Source: Candidatus Bathyarchaeota archaeon (GTDB lineage Archaea > Thermoproteota > Bathyarchaeia > 40CM-2-53-6). Taken from it: a DNA stretch of 10,472 nt. Under the pieces are notes generated by a model. The model did not search any database. It was not told where the DNA came from and saw only the letters and a list, made by a program, of their open reading frames with translations. Of this stretch, positions 1 through 6,189 are shown piece by piece; the first letter of the stretch is position 1; the number at the start of each line of letters is the position of its first letter. Made by a program: the position numbers and the translations under genes. The stretch spans positions 1 through 10,472 of the forward strand of contig VBBH01000123.1 in NCBI GenBank assembly GCA_005888695.1, in the 5' to 3' direction.

Positions 1-2
1 CG

Positions 3-56
3 TACGCTGAGGGACTATTGGATGCTCTCAAGTTCCTAGGAATCGTGGACGTTTGA
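3..56 (+). CDS. C-terminal end of an unidentified protein (5'-truncated by window edge)
   Basis: An open frame enters from the left edge and ends at TGA 54-56, giving the 17-residue tail YAEGLLDALKFLGIVDV. The amphipathic leucine-rich tail looks like a normal protein C-terminus, and the next plus-strand gene begins about 50 nt later. There is too little sequence to assign a family. It could also be a chance open frame, since only 17 codons are visible. Confidence 0.4.
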   Translation, partial: YAEGLLDALKFLGIVDV

Positions 57-108
57 GTGCTTTCCTTTCCAAGTAACAATCGCCTGATATCCCAAGACAG
101 CCCTTATC

Positions 109-693
109 GTGACTAGTGGCCTGTCGTTGGAAGAGTGTGCTGGTTGTTCTGAGAAGATCCATCGGGACGAGCAGGTCTCTGCATTCACTTCGGCAGATGG
201 GAAACGGACTTTCTATCACAAGGAATGTGAGATGAAAGCGGAACACTTCGCTAGGTGGAAGGAAGAGACACCGTGGACCTTCAAACCGGTACGCATGACG
301 ATCGCTGAGTGGAGCACCTGTAATAACCGCAAACATCTCGGCGTTTGGCAATCCGTTTTTACCGCCAGACGAGATGAAGATGTCTGGTGTCCCGACTGCG
401 GACTAAAGATCGCTAGGCAAGAGCACCTTACTTGCCCGAAGTGTAATGGTCAAGTTATCATAACAAATGCAGAATTGACAAAAAGCGTCTTCACCCATGG
501 AGAGCCCCTCTTCAAGTTACAATTGTACTGTACAGAACGCGGCGATATCACGACGGCTAATGCAGTGGTCAGCGGTTTTACCCCAGTAACTGTTACAGGG
601 AGAAGGGGAGAACAGATGATATCCTCGCAGAAAGATAATCTCATGCTGAATTATCAACCGAAGGGTGACCCTAAGCAGGGCCTCAAAGTCTAG
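109..693 (+). CDS. Hypothetical protein with two putative zinc-binding modules
   Basis: A 194-residue soluble protein that I do not recognise. Two metal-binding-like modules are visible. Residues 10-40 hold C10xxC13 followed by H37xxC40, a LIM or treble-clef-like spacing. Residues 94-112 hold CPDC and CPKC knuckles (C94, C97, C109, C112), a zinc-ribbon spacing. The C-terminal part (about 120-194) is beta-rich without further motifs. No signal peptide or membrane segment is seen. GTG 109 is the earliest start after an in-frame TGA at 85-87; the next Met is residue 42, inside the first module's flank, so the GTG start is preferred. No clear Shine-Dalgarno precedes it. It converges with the small basic zinc-knuckle gene at 703-888, with 9 nt between stops. 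Function is unknown; a nucleic-acid or protein-binding role would be a guess. Confidence 0.7.
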   Translation: MTSGLSLEECAGCSEKIHRDEQVSAFTSADGKRTFYHKECEMKAEHFARWKEETPWTFKPVRMTIAEWSTCNNRKHLGVWQSVFTARRDEDVWCPDCGLKIARQEHLTCPKCNGQVIITNAELTKSVFTHGEPLFKLQLYCTERGDITTANAVVSGFTPVTVTGRRGEQMISSQKDNLMLNYQPKGDPKQGLKV

Positions 694-702
694 GTATTCT
701 AG

Positions 703-888
703 TCAGGCCCATCGCCCGAGGCTTTTCCGACAACTCGGACATAGGCCATGCTTTGGGTCAGCTGTAACTTTGCCACATTTCGAACACCTTCTCGGTGCAA
801 TACGTCCATGAACCTTGATCGTCCGCCTAAACCCGGGTCGAGAATGAAAGCCGCCGGGAACAACCATCCTGCGCCGCTTCACGGACAC
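703..888 (-). CDS. Small basic double zinc-knuckle protein
   Basis: A 61-residue, strongly basic protein (Arg/Lys-rich N-terminal half) ending in a four-cysteine unit, C35xxC38 (CSKCGK) and C50xxC53 (CPSCRK), typical of a small rubredoxin-like or zinc-ribbon fold. Charge and size resemble small archaeal ribosome- or RNA-associated zinc proteins, but I cannot match it to a named family. Start choice is open: GTG 888, GTG 882 or ATG 867, the last giving 54 residues (MVVPGGFHS...). All keep the zinc unit. No good ribosome binding site or TATA box is evident upstream. The 3' end faces the zinc-protein gene at 109-693, leaving 9 nt for both terminators. Confidence 0.6.
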   Translation of the reverse strand: MSVKRRRMVVPGGFHSRPGFRRTIKVHGRIAPRRCSKCGKVTADPKHGLCPSCRKSLGRWA

Positions 889-1069
889 GTTCCGCCTAGC
901 ATGTCCTCAGACGGATAGTTCGAAAAGACTTGCTGCCCCGTTGCCATGTGAGAAACAACCATCAAGTGGCTTGTCTCAGACACAAGTGAATTTGTTTCGA
1001 AAGGGAGTAGATTCAGTTGATCGCTGGATGAGGAGACAAGTGTGCGTTGAGGCGTCTGACTGGTTTAGA
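889..1069. other. 181-bp gap, no supported gene
   Basis: This stretch separates the end of the oxidase operon from the small zinc-knuckle gene. It contains a short inverted repeat, CTTGT (970-974) and ACAAG (982-986) around a 7-nt loop, and the palindrome TTTCGAAA near 993-1000. No T-rich terminator tract follows the oxidase operon on the minus strand, and no convincing TATA box precedes the small gene. An open frame starting at TTG 941 runs into the cupredoxin gene in antisense and is treated as spurious. Confidence 0.5.
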
Positions 1070-1501
1070 TCATGGATTGACCGAAATCGTCCCGATCATC
1101 CAAGAGTGGAAGATGCAGTGGTACTTGTATGTTCCCGCGACTGTGAGCGTGACAGAGAATTGGTCGCCCTCGTTGAGCGGTCCAGAATCAAACTTTGAGG
1201 GTCCAGACGTGGTGGTGGCTGTATGTGCTTGCCCTCCCGTGTCAGAGTCCGTCCAGACGATCGTGTTGTTTAGGCTAACTTTCACCGACAAATTGCGAGG
1301 TTGAAAACTCAGGGTCGGGCTTGAGGACACGCCGTCCGGTATCTTGACGTTTACTTCCGTACTCTTCGGACCTCCCTGACCGGACAACGCGGCCAAGGCA
1401 CTAGGTTGCAAAACGAGCAACATCCCAGCCGCGAGGATCAAGCCGACCACAATTAGGACCCCTAGCACTTTTCTATCGGGTGCATATTCTTCAATACTCA
1501 T
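1070..1501 (-). CDS. Membrane-anchored blue copper protein (halocyanin/sulfocyanin-like cupredoxin)
   Basis: A 143-residue type-1 copper protein, probably the electron carrier delivering electrons to the oxidase encoded just upstream. Residues 11-38 form one hydrophobic N-terminal helix (uncleaved anchor or signal), a Ser/Gly-rich linker follows, and residues 48-143 form the cupredoxin barrel. Copper ligands are H93 (QAHTAT) and the C-terminal loop C129-x2-H132-x2-M135 (HCIFHSWM), the short amicyanin-type loop length. It is the last gene of the coxB-coxAC-subunit IV operon, 20 nt after the previous stop, and ATG 1501 has a good ribosome binding site. The position is analogous to blue-copper genes in archaeal SoxM-type clusters; equivalence to SoxE is inferred, not shown. 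Confidence 0.9.
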   Translation of the reverse strand: MSIEEYAPDRKVLGVLIVVGLILAAGMLLVLQPSALAALSGQGGPKSTEVNVKIPDGVSSSPTLSFQPRNLSVKVSLNNTIVWTDSDTGGQAHTATTTSGPSKFDSGPLNEGDQFSVTLTVAGTYKYHCIFHSWMIGTISVNP

Positions 1502-1508
1502 TCTTTTT

Positions 1509-1514
1509 CACTCC
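1509..1514 (-). promoter_or_regulatory. Ribosome binding site of the operon-terminal cupredoxin
   Basis: On the minus strand GGAGTG lies 7 nt before ATG 1501. It is one of the few clear Shine-Dalgarno sequences in the window, as expected for an internal operon gene, and it supports the ATG start. Confidence 0.6.
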
Positions 1515-1521
1515 GTCTTCT

Positions 1522-1785
1522 CTAATGTGCTATTGACCCGAGAGCTAAAGTGATTGCGAGAGCTGAGAAGAATGCCGATGCGACGGCCAGGATAACGAAC
1601 GGTTTCTCATACCAGATCTGAAGTCCAAACATCACTATGATAGCGGCTTGGCTGAAAGCTAGAACGATGATAACCGGGTTCAAGAGTGACGAACTTAGAC
1701 CCTGATAACTCACCAAGACAATTTGTACAATAGCGACTATTACGACATATGCCCAGACAGCCAACGGTGTGACTCTGTATCCCAT
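1522..1785 (-). CDS. Cytochrome oxidase subunit IV-like small membrane protein
   Basis: An 87-residue, almost wholly hydrophobic protein with three predicted transmembrane helices (about residues 8-28, 36-56 and 64-84). Size, topology and position directly after the subunit I/III gene match the prokaryotic subunit IV (CyoD/CoxD-like) family, which packs against subunit III and aids assembly or stability without cofactors. It has no metal ligands. ATG 1785 lies 10 nt after the coxAC stop, so it is almost certainly co-transcribed. Family assignment rests on topology and context more than on a diagnostic motif. Confidence 0.8.
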   Translation of the reverse strand: MGYRVTPLAVWAYVVIVAIVQIVLVSYQGLSSSLLNPVIIVLAFSQAAIIVMFGLQIWYEKPFVILAVASAFFSALAITLALGSIAH

Positions 1786-1795
1786 AATACTCGAC

Positions 1796-4162
1796 TCATA
1801 TCAGATAGAGTAATGGAAACACGAATACCCATACCATGTCGACGAAAGCCCAGTACAGCCCGAAATGTTCGACGGTCGCCCGTTTCCCGGGTGTCCATCC
1901 ATTTCTAGTCCGGACCAATAGATAGACTAAGGCTACCAGTCCCGCTATCACGTGGGCGCCATGTATGCCGGTTATTACGAAAAATGTGCTCCCCGGCAAT
2001 CCCGTTTGGGGAGTGAACGGCGGACTACCAGTGAGGAGATCGTACCACTCGCTCCCTTTGATGATCATAAACACGCTTCCCAACAATAGGGTAGATCCGA
2101 GTAGTGCCCTCACATGTTTGATTGCGCCGGCCTTGATTGATTGAACTGCAAGCAACATGGTCAACCCGCTGGTCAAGAGTATGATCGTGTTAGCACCGGC
2201 GATGGGTATATTGTGAATGCTGCCCGGTGGCGGCCAGTATGAGAAGTTGTATCTCACGAAAGCATAGCTGCCAAGAAGCACGCCGAAGAAGGTAAACTCA
2301 GAGCTGATAAACGCCCACATCCCCAGCTTCAACTTCGTGGTCGTCTGGAACGGCCATCTGTTGCCAGGAGGTTCGTCAGGAACCATGAACTTGTCATGAA
2401 GATCGTCAGAGACCCAGCCTACGAGCGCCCAGGCTAGAATCACGAGGCCAAGGACGAAAATCGGGAAACCAAAACCCAAGCCTGCAAGTGCTACCGCAAG
2501 CCCAAGGGACAACTCAATCGGTCTACTACTCCAGTGCTGATGACCAATCTCTGATCCGACGGTCTCGTGCGAAGATCTCACGCTGTGTGGATCGGCTGAG
2601 AGAGAGGATAGAAGAGGTCTGCCAATCGATGAAGCGGCGACTCCTATTGGAGAGGGGCCTCCTCCTTTCCAACTCGTCCACTCCAGCGTAGTTCCATTCC
2701 ATGGGTTAGGTCCGGCTGGTGGACCGCGCGCGAAGCTTCGTAACAGGTTTGCTAGGAAGATTATGTGACCGAAAATGAAGATGTACGCGCCGATGCTCGC
2801 TAGAAGGTTAAGGGGGCCCCAGCCAGTATCTGCAGTGTATGTCACGATTCGTCGTGGCATGTCCATCAGGAAGAACATTGGAAAGAATATCAGGTTGAAA
2901 CCGATGATTGAAACAGTGAAGTGCAACTTTCCCAAGGATTCGCTGAGCATTTTGCCAGTCATCTTCGGCCACCAATAGTAGGTTGCTCCAAACAGCCCGA
3001 AGAGTGAAGCGCCGACCATAACGTAATGGAAATGGCCTACCACGAAGAATGTTCCTCTCTGGGCAATGTCCAAGGCTAGGGATGAGTTGAACACGCCAGT
3101 AAGGCCTCCTATCACGAAAATAGCAAGAGATCCCAGCCCAAAGAGCATAGGTGTTGCGAGTTTCACTGCAGAGCGGTACATTGTTGCGATGAAAATTACC
3201 ATGAGTGCCCCAAACGGAATCGAGACCGTTTCCGTGTTTATCGTGAACACTTCTTGCTCAGTAACGTTGATGCCTGTTAGGAACATGTGATGTCCATAGA
3301 TCATGAAGCTTATCGCTACGATGGCGAAGCCAGCTCCGACCGCGACTTTCTTCGCGTAGAGCGCTCTGTTGCTGAATACTTGGAAGATCTCCATTACCGC
3401 ACCGATTGCCGGGAGAAGGACCACGTAGACCTCAGGATGTCCAAAGAACCAGAACACGTTATCCCATAATATTGAACCGCCTGCTACTGAGGTGAAGAAC
3501 ATTGTGCCGAGAAGTCTGTCCGATTCCAACATTATCAAGCCGGCGAGCAATGATGGAAAAGACCACAACATCTGCAGCATCGTGAAAAAGATGAACCAAG
3601 TGAACATGGGCATCTTCATGAAAGTCATACCCGGTGCTCGGTGGAAAAGAATCGTTGTCAGGATGTTTATTGTCCCGACAGTAACCGATGCTGAAACGAT
3701 AATCAGTCCGGCAGCGGCAAGCGTTTCTCCAGCGTTTGGACTGAACTGGATGGATGTAAGAGGGGAATAGTTTGTCCAGCCAGCATTTGCCGCGCCACCG
3801 GGCGAGAAGAAGCCGATGAAGGTTACAAGTCCTCCGAATGCGTAGAGCCAGTAGCTTAGCGCGTTCAGTCTGGGGAATGCTAGATCTTTCGCTCCTATCT
3901 GAGGTGGAATGAAATAGTTAGCAAAGGCGATTCCTAAGGGGGAAAGGAACCAGAAGACCATCAATAATCCATGCATCGTGACTGCTTGGTTATACTCCGC
4001 AGCACCTAGGAACTTGTTGTTGGGAACGGCCAGCTGCGTCCTCATGAACAATGCTAGCAAAGCTGCTAGGAATCCGAAGTAGAATGAGGTAACGAAGTAG
4101 AGTATCCCGACATCCTTATGATCTGTTGTGTAAAGCCACCGTTTAATCCAAGTCTTTACCAT
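1796..4162 (-). CDS. coxAC: Fused heme-copper oxidase subunit I + III (A-family, SoxM-like)
   Basis: Catalytic core of a proton-pumping terminal oxidase. Numbering is from the alternative GTG at 4174 (792 aa); I prefer ATG 4162 (Met5), one nucleotide after the coxB stop. Subunit I (about 10-500) shows H68 and H383 for the low-spin heme, H381 for the high-spin heme, Cu_B ligands H246, H295 and H296, and H246-P-E248-V-Y250, the A-family motif with the crosslinking Tyr and pump Glu. D-channel residues are kept: N86, D97 and N104 in GAKDLAFPRLN. R441-R442 are present for heme propionates. The K-channel Lys position is Leu324 and its Thr is Phe321; the Mg-site His-Asp pair is R373-G374. After a Gly/Ser/His-rich linker (500-550), residues 555-792 are subunit III (LGMWAFISSEFTFFG; TGIHGAHVIAG; LYWAFVDMVWVF). 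The I+III fusion resembles Sulfolobus SoxM and Thermus caa3. Confidence 0.96.
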   Translation of the reverse strand: MVKTWIKRWLYTTDHKDVGILYFVTSFYFGFLAALLALFMRTQLAVPNNKFLGAAEYNQAVTMHGLLMVFWFLSPLGIAFANYFIPPQIGAKDLAFPRLNALSYWLYAFGGLVTFIGFFSPGGAANAGWTNYSPLTSIQFSPNAGETLAAAGLIIVSASVTVGTINILTTILFHRAPGMTFMKMPMFTWFIFFTMLQMLWSFPSLLAGLIMLESDRLLGTMFFTSVAGGSILWDNVFWFFGHPEVYVVLLPAIGAVMEIFQVFSNRALYAKKVAVGAGFAIVAISFMIYGHHMFLTGINVTEQEVFTINTETVSIPFGALMVIFIATMYRSAVKLATPMLFGLGSLAIFVIGGLTGVFNSSLALDIAQRGTFFVVGHFHYVMVGASLFGLFGATYYWWPKMTGKMLSESLGKLHFTVSIIGFNLIFFPMFFLMDMPRRIVTYTADTGWGPLNLLASIGAYIFIFGHIIFLANLLRSFARGPPAGPNPWNGTTLEWTSWKGGGPSPIGVAASSIGRPLLSSLSADPHSVRSSHETVGSEIGHQHWSSRPIELSLGLAVALAGLGFGFPIFVLGLVILAWALVGWVSDDLHDKFMVPDEPPGNRWPFQTTTKLKLGMWAFISSEFTFFGVLLGSYAFVRYNFSYWPPPGSIHNIPIAGANTIILLTSGLTMLLAVQSIKAGAIKHVRALLGSTLLLGSVFMIIKGSEWYDLLTGSPPFTPQTGLPGSTFFVITGIHGAHVIAGLVALVYLLVRTRNGWTPGKRATVEHFGLYWAFVDMVWVFVFPLLYLI

Positions 4163-4163
4163 G

Positions 4164-4892
4164 TCACGGTCCACTCGAATTGTAGTAAGTTGAAAAATCT
4201 GTAGGGGGCATGACTATCAATCTCCCAGTCATGAAGGCATGGCCAAGGCCACAGAGTTCGAAGCATTGAATCCGATACTCGCAATACCCTGATTTCCCAT
4301 TAGAGGGGCAGGTGCCGGGAACGTTGAACCATATGACGTTATAGCGTCCTCGAATTGCGTCCGTCTTTATCCTCAGACTCTGTATTGAGAAGGAATGGAA
4401 TACATCGTTCGAGGTAACATTGAGAACTATGGGAGTGTCTTGGGGAACTCTGAGAAGACCCACAACGTTCTTCCCATTAGGATAGGTGAAGTTCCAAGCC
4501 CACTGGAAGGCTTCTACTTGAACACAGATCGCGGTCTTACAATCAGGGTGTCGCAGGTAAAAATCCTTCACGCTGAAGCTGGCGTACGCAGTGGTTGAGA
4601 GTGTTGCGACCATCAGGACGACGACTAATCCGATGACCTTCAGGTTTCCTCTCTCTTTCCTCTCTGTCCCGGGTTCCTCGGCAGTACCCCTTTTTCGGTA
4701 AAGAATCGGGAAGAGAATGAGAGAACCGATCGTGATGCTTCCGGCTACAATTGCGAAGATGAGATAGAGATTGAACAGTGACTGGTATGTTGCGGCAGGC
4801 TCTGCAACCGACGCGAAGGCCACGCTCAAAGTCTCAAGAACGGGTCTCGTGCTCGAACCGATTCCGTTAATAAGCTTTGAAAGAATTTTCAA
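4164..4892 (-). CDS. coxB: Cytochrome c oxidase subunit II with Cu_A centre
   Basis: A 242-residue subunit II that accepts electrons at a binuclear Cu_A site and passes them to subunit I. Two transmembrane helices (about 38-65 and 84-106) form the usual hairpin; the outward domain has the family motif FQWAWNFTY (129-137). All Cu_A ligands are visible: H166 (DVFHSF) and C210-F-E212-L-C214-GLG-H218-AF-M221. Two features are uncommon: an added cysteine pair in CPSNGKSGYC (195-204) just before the Cu_A loop, and C118/C123 at the start of the domain, both possible disulfides. The start is TTG 4892; an in-frame TAG lies two codons upstream, so no earlier start exists. It is the first gene of the oxidase operon, with coxAC starting at its stop. 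Confidence 0.95.
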   Translation of the reverse strand: MKILSKLINGIGSSTRPVLETLSVAFASVAEPAATYQSLFNLYLIFAIVAGSITIGSLILFPILYRKRGTAEEPGTERKERGNLKVIGLVVVLMVATLSTTAYASFSVKDFYLRHPDCKTAICVQVEAFQWAWNFTYPNGKNVVGLLRVPQDTPIVLNVTSNDVFHSFSIQSLRIKTDAIRGRYNVIWFNVPGTCPSNGKSGYCEYRIQCFELCGLGHAFMTGRLIVMPPTDFSTYYNSSGP

Positions 4893-4947
4893 GAACTATG
4901 TCCATTCGTCCGAAAATCACTTGTCGACACTTGGGTCCAGAAAGGCT

Positions 4948-5394
4948 ATGCTGACCTGTAGAACCTTGGGCATTATCGCGTCGGCCCTGTTGGTTACTAG
5001 TGTTTCCGCAGCGTACTATTCACATGCTCTTCCGGTGTATAACATATCCTCAGTCAACATACCAGAACCCTGCAAAAGGTCGCAAGATTCTATCCTCGTC
5101 ATTCAGGATGGTAGCGGGTTCAACGGAAGTTCAACTCACGGGGCACCATCTAATCCATGGCCCAAGGTCCACGTCCACAAGGGAGACACTGTGAATATTA
5201 TCGTCTGTAATGTGGATAAGGTCCAAGCTCATGGTTTTGCGATCAATCATTACTTCGATAGGGGGACAGCTCTTGGACCAGGCCAAATGTACCGATTATC
5301 CTTCATTGCGAAGGATCCTGGTAGTTTCGTAATTTATTGTGTTGTTTTCTGTTCTGCTCATAATTTCATGGTCGCGGAACTCATAGTGACCTAG
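4948..5394 (+). CDS. Membrane-anchored cupredoxin with hybrid type-1/Cu_A-like loop
   Basis: A 148-residue protein with one N-terminal hydrophobic helix (about 5-23) and an extracytoplasmic cupredoxin domain (about 48-148). Probable ligands are H95 (AHGF) and a C-terminal loop reading C131-VVF-C135-SA-H138-NF-M141. The C135-x2-H-x2-M part is an amicyanin-length type-1 site, while C131-x3-C135 recalls Cu_A; the Cu_A glutamate position is Val and the C-to-H spacing is one residue shorter than in the neighbouring coxB. C42 and C87 add further cysteines. I chose ATG 4948 because it places a short charged start before the helix; TTG 4921 in the same frame is possible, and longer versions would run antisense into coxB. 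It is divergent from coxB and convergent with the next cupredoxin. Role: electron transfer or copper handling for the oxidase, inferred. Confidence 0.8.
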   Translation: MLTCRTLGIIASALLVTSVSAAYYSHALPVYNISSVNIPEPCKRSQDSILVIQDGSGFNGSSTHGAPSNPWPKVHVHKGDTVNIIVCNVDKVQAHGFAINHYFDRGTALGPGQMYRLSFIAKDPGSFVIYCVVFCSAHNFMVAELIVT

Positions 5395-5396
5395 TC

Positions 5397-5414
5397 GATA
5401 AATAAGAAAAAAGG
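5397..5414 (-). terminator. T-rich terminator of the cupredoxin at 5436-6071
   Basis: On the minus strand, about 22 nt after the stop at 5436, there is a tract reading CCTTTTTTCTTATTTATC. Oligo-T tracts like this end archaeal transcripts without a needed hairpin. It lies in the 41-bp space between two convergent cupredoxin genes; the plus-strand gene has no comparable T tract. Confidence 0.55.
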
Positions 5415-5435
5415 AGAGAGGGGAGTTGCGCCAGA

Positions 5436-6071
5436 TTACGCGGTGAAGCCTGCGTTTGGAAGCACGATCAGGAAGCCTTGCATTCCAAGAGACTCGTGAT
5501 AGACGCAATAGTACCTGTATCTCCCGGGCTCCTTGACAGTGAAAGTCCCCGTTGATTGGATCCTAGCTCCTGCGGCTGAAGGGGCGTCGCATGCAACTGT
5601 TGTGCCTGTACCATTGACGCACTCGCCCGTTGTATTGCAATTGACCGGACTTCCGTTCGACTGGCATCCGGTAGCCGCGCCGGAGAATATTGTCTTTGTC
5701 AGAAAGTTCTCCTGTCCCGGCAGGCTGTCATTCAACTGGAAGATTCCAGTCGGCAATTGTATTGTGAACGTATGACCGTCAGCAGTGTCGTTGCTGAGAA
5801 AAGTGATTCTCACAGTGTCCCCTTGAGCTATGGTGAGGAATTGCGGATTGAACCTGTCCTGCCCCGAGCTGACCGTATTCGTCCACTCCATCGTTATGTT
5901 CCAAGTCTTCACGGGCTGGTTTATCTTAGGGATCGAAGATGCAGCTGACTGCGCCGAACCAACCTGGCTTTGCAAGTAAGCAGCGTAACCGATCGCAGAA
6001 ATCCCTAGGATTAATGCAATGACGGCTACTATCAAGGCCGTTCCCATTGATCTTTTTGCTGGTTGAGACAT
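5436..6071 (-). CDS. Membrane-anchored plastocyanin-like blue copper protein
   Basis: A 211-residue protein with a single N-terminal transmembrane anchor (about 10-32), an Ala/Ser/Gln linker and a cupredoxin domain (about 55-206). Type-1 copper ligands are H100 (DGHTF) and C189-x2-H192-x4-M197 (CVYHESLGM), the longer plastocyanin loop length. Between the strands, residues 131-170 form an insertion with four cysteines (C136, C145, C151, C161), Asn/Gly/Thr-rich with several N-x-S/T sequons, likely a disulfide-bonded surface loop. ATG 6071 sits about 29 nt after a TATA box, so the message is probably leaderless and separately transcribed from the oxidase operon. Likely an extracytoplasmic electron carrier; the partner is unproven. 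Confidence 0.88.
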   Translation of the reverse strand: MSQPAKRSMGTALIVAVIALILGISAIGYAAYLQSQVGSAQSAASSIPKINQPVKTWNITMEWTNTVSSGQDRFNPQFLTIAQGDTVRITFLSNDTADGHTFTIQLPTGIFQLNDSLPGQENFLTKTIFSGAATGCQSNGSPVNCNTTGECVNGTGTTVACDAPSAAGARIQSTGTFTVKEPGRYRYYCVYHESLGMQGFLIVLPNAGFTA

Positions 6072-6095
6072 TTTGTATTCGAGCTTTCCGGGTGA

Positions 6096-6104
6096 CCATA
6101 TAAG
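6096..6104 (-). promoter_or_regulatory. TATA box of the plastocyanin-like gene
   Basis: The minus-strand sequence CTTATATGG is centred about 29 nt before ATG 6071. This is the spacing expected when transcription starts at or next to the start codon, giving a leaderless archaeal transcript, and no Shine-Dalgarno is present. Confidence 0.6.
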
Positions 6105-6151
6105 ACATATTCAGAATTTCTCGAAAAGGATGCCTAGGTGGTGAGAGTCTT

Positions 6152-6159
6152 CTTAAGTA
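6152..6159 (+). promoter_or_regulatory. Possible TATA element upstream of ribL
   Basis: CTTAAGTA is centred about 35 nt before TTG 6190, within the range for an archaeal promoter with a short leader. The match to a TATA consensus is only moderate. Confidence 0.3.
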
Positions 6160-6189
6160 AAGGGTCACTCGGAAGTTGACGAATCATTT

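Noticed and set aside
970..986. Inverted repeat CTTGT-N7-ACAAG as a terminator for the oxidase operon
   Set aside because: The stem is only 5 bp and no T tract follows on the minus strand; it lies over 80 nt after the stop codon.
1025..1063. Possible C/D-box sRNA (GGATGAG ... TCTGAC) in the gap before the cupredoxin gene
   Set aside because: The C box departs from RTGATGA at two positions and no C'/D' boxes or terminal stem were found.
941..1304. Two overlapping plus-strand open frames antisense to the first cupredoxin
   Set aside because: They lie largely opposite a well-supported cupredoxin gene, show no domain-like motifs and have no start signals.
2488..3770. Several plus-strand open frames of 60-92 codons inside the subunit I/III gene
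   Set aside because: They mirror the hydrophobic codon pattern of the oxidase on the other strand and have no family resemblance.
4771..4947. Longer N-terminus for the divergent cupredoxin, beginning inside coxB
   Set aside because: It would overlap coxB by over 120 nt and put about 59 extra residues ahead of the membrane anchor; ATG 4948 gives a normal anchored protein.
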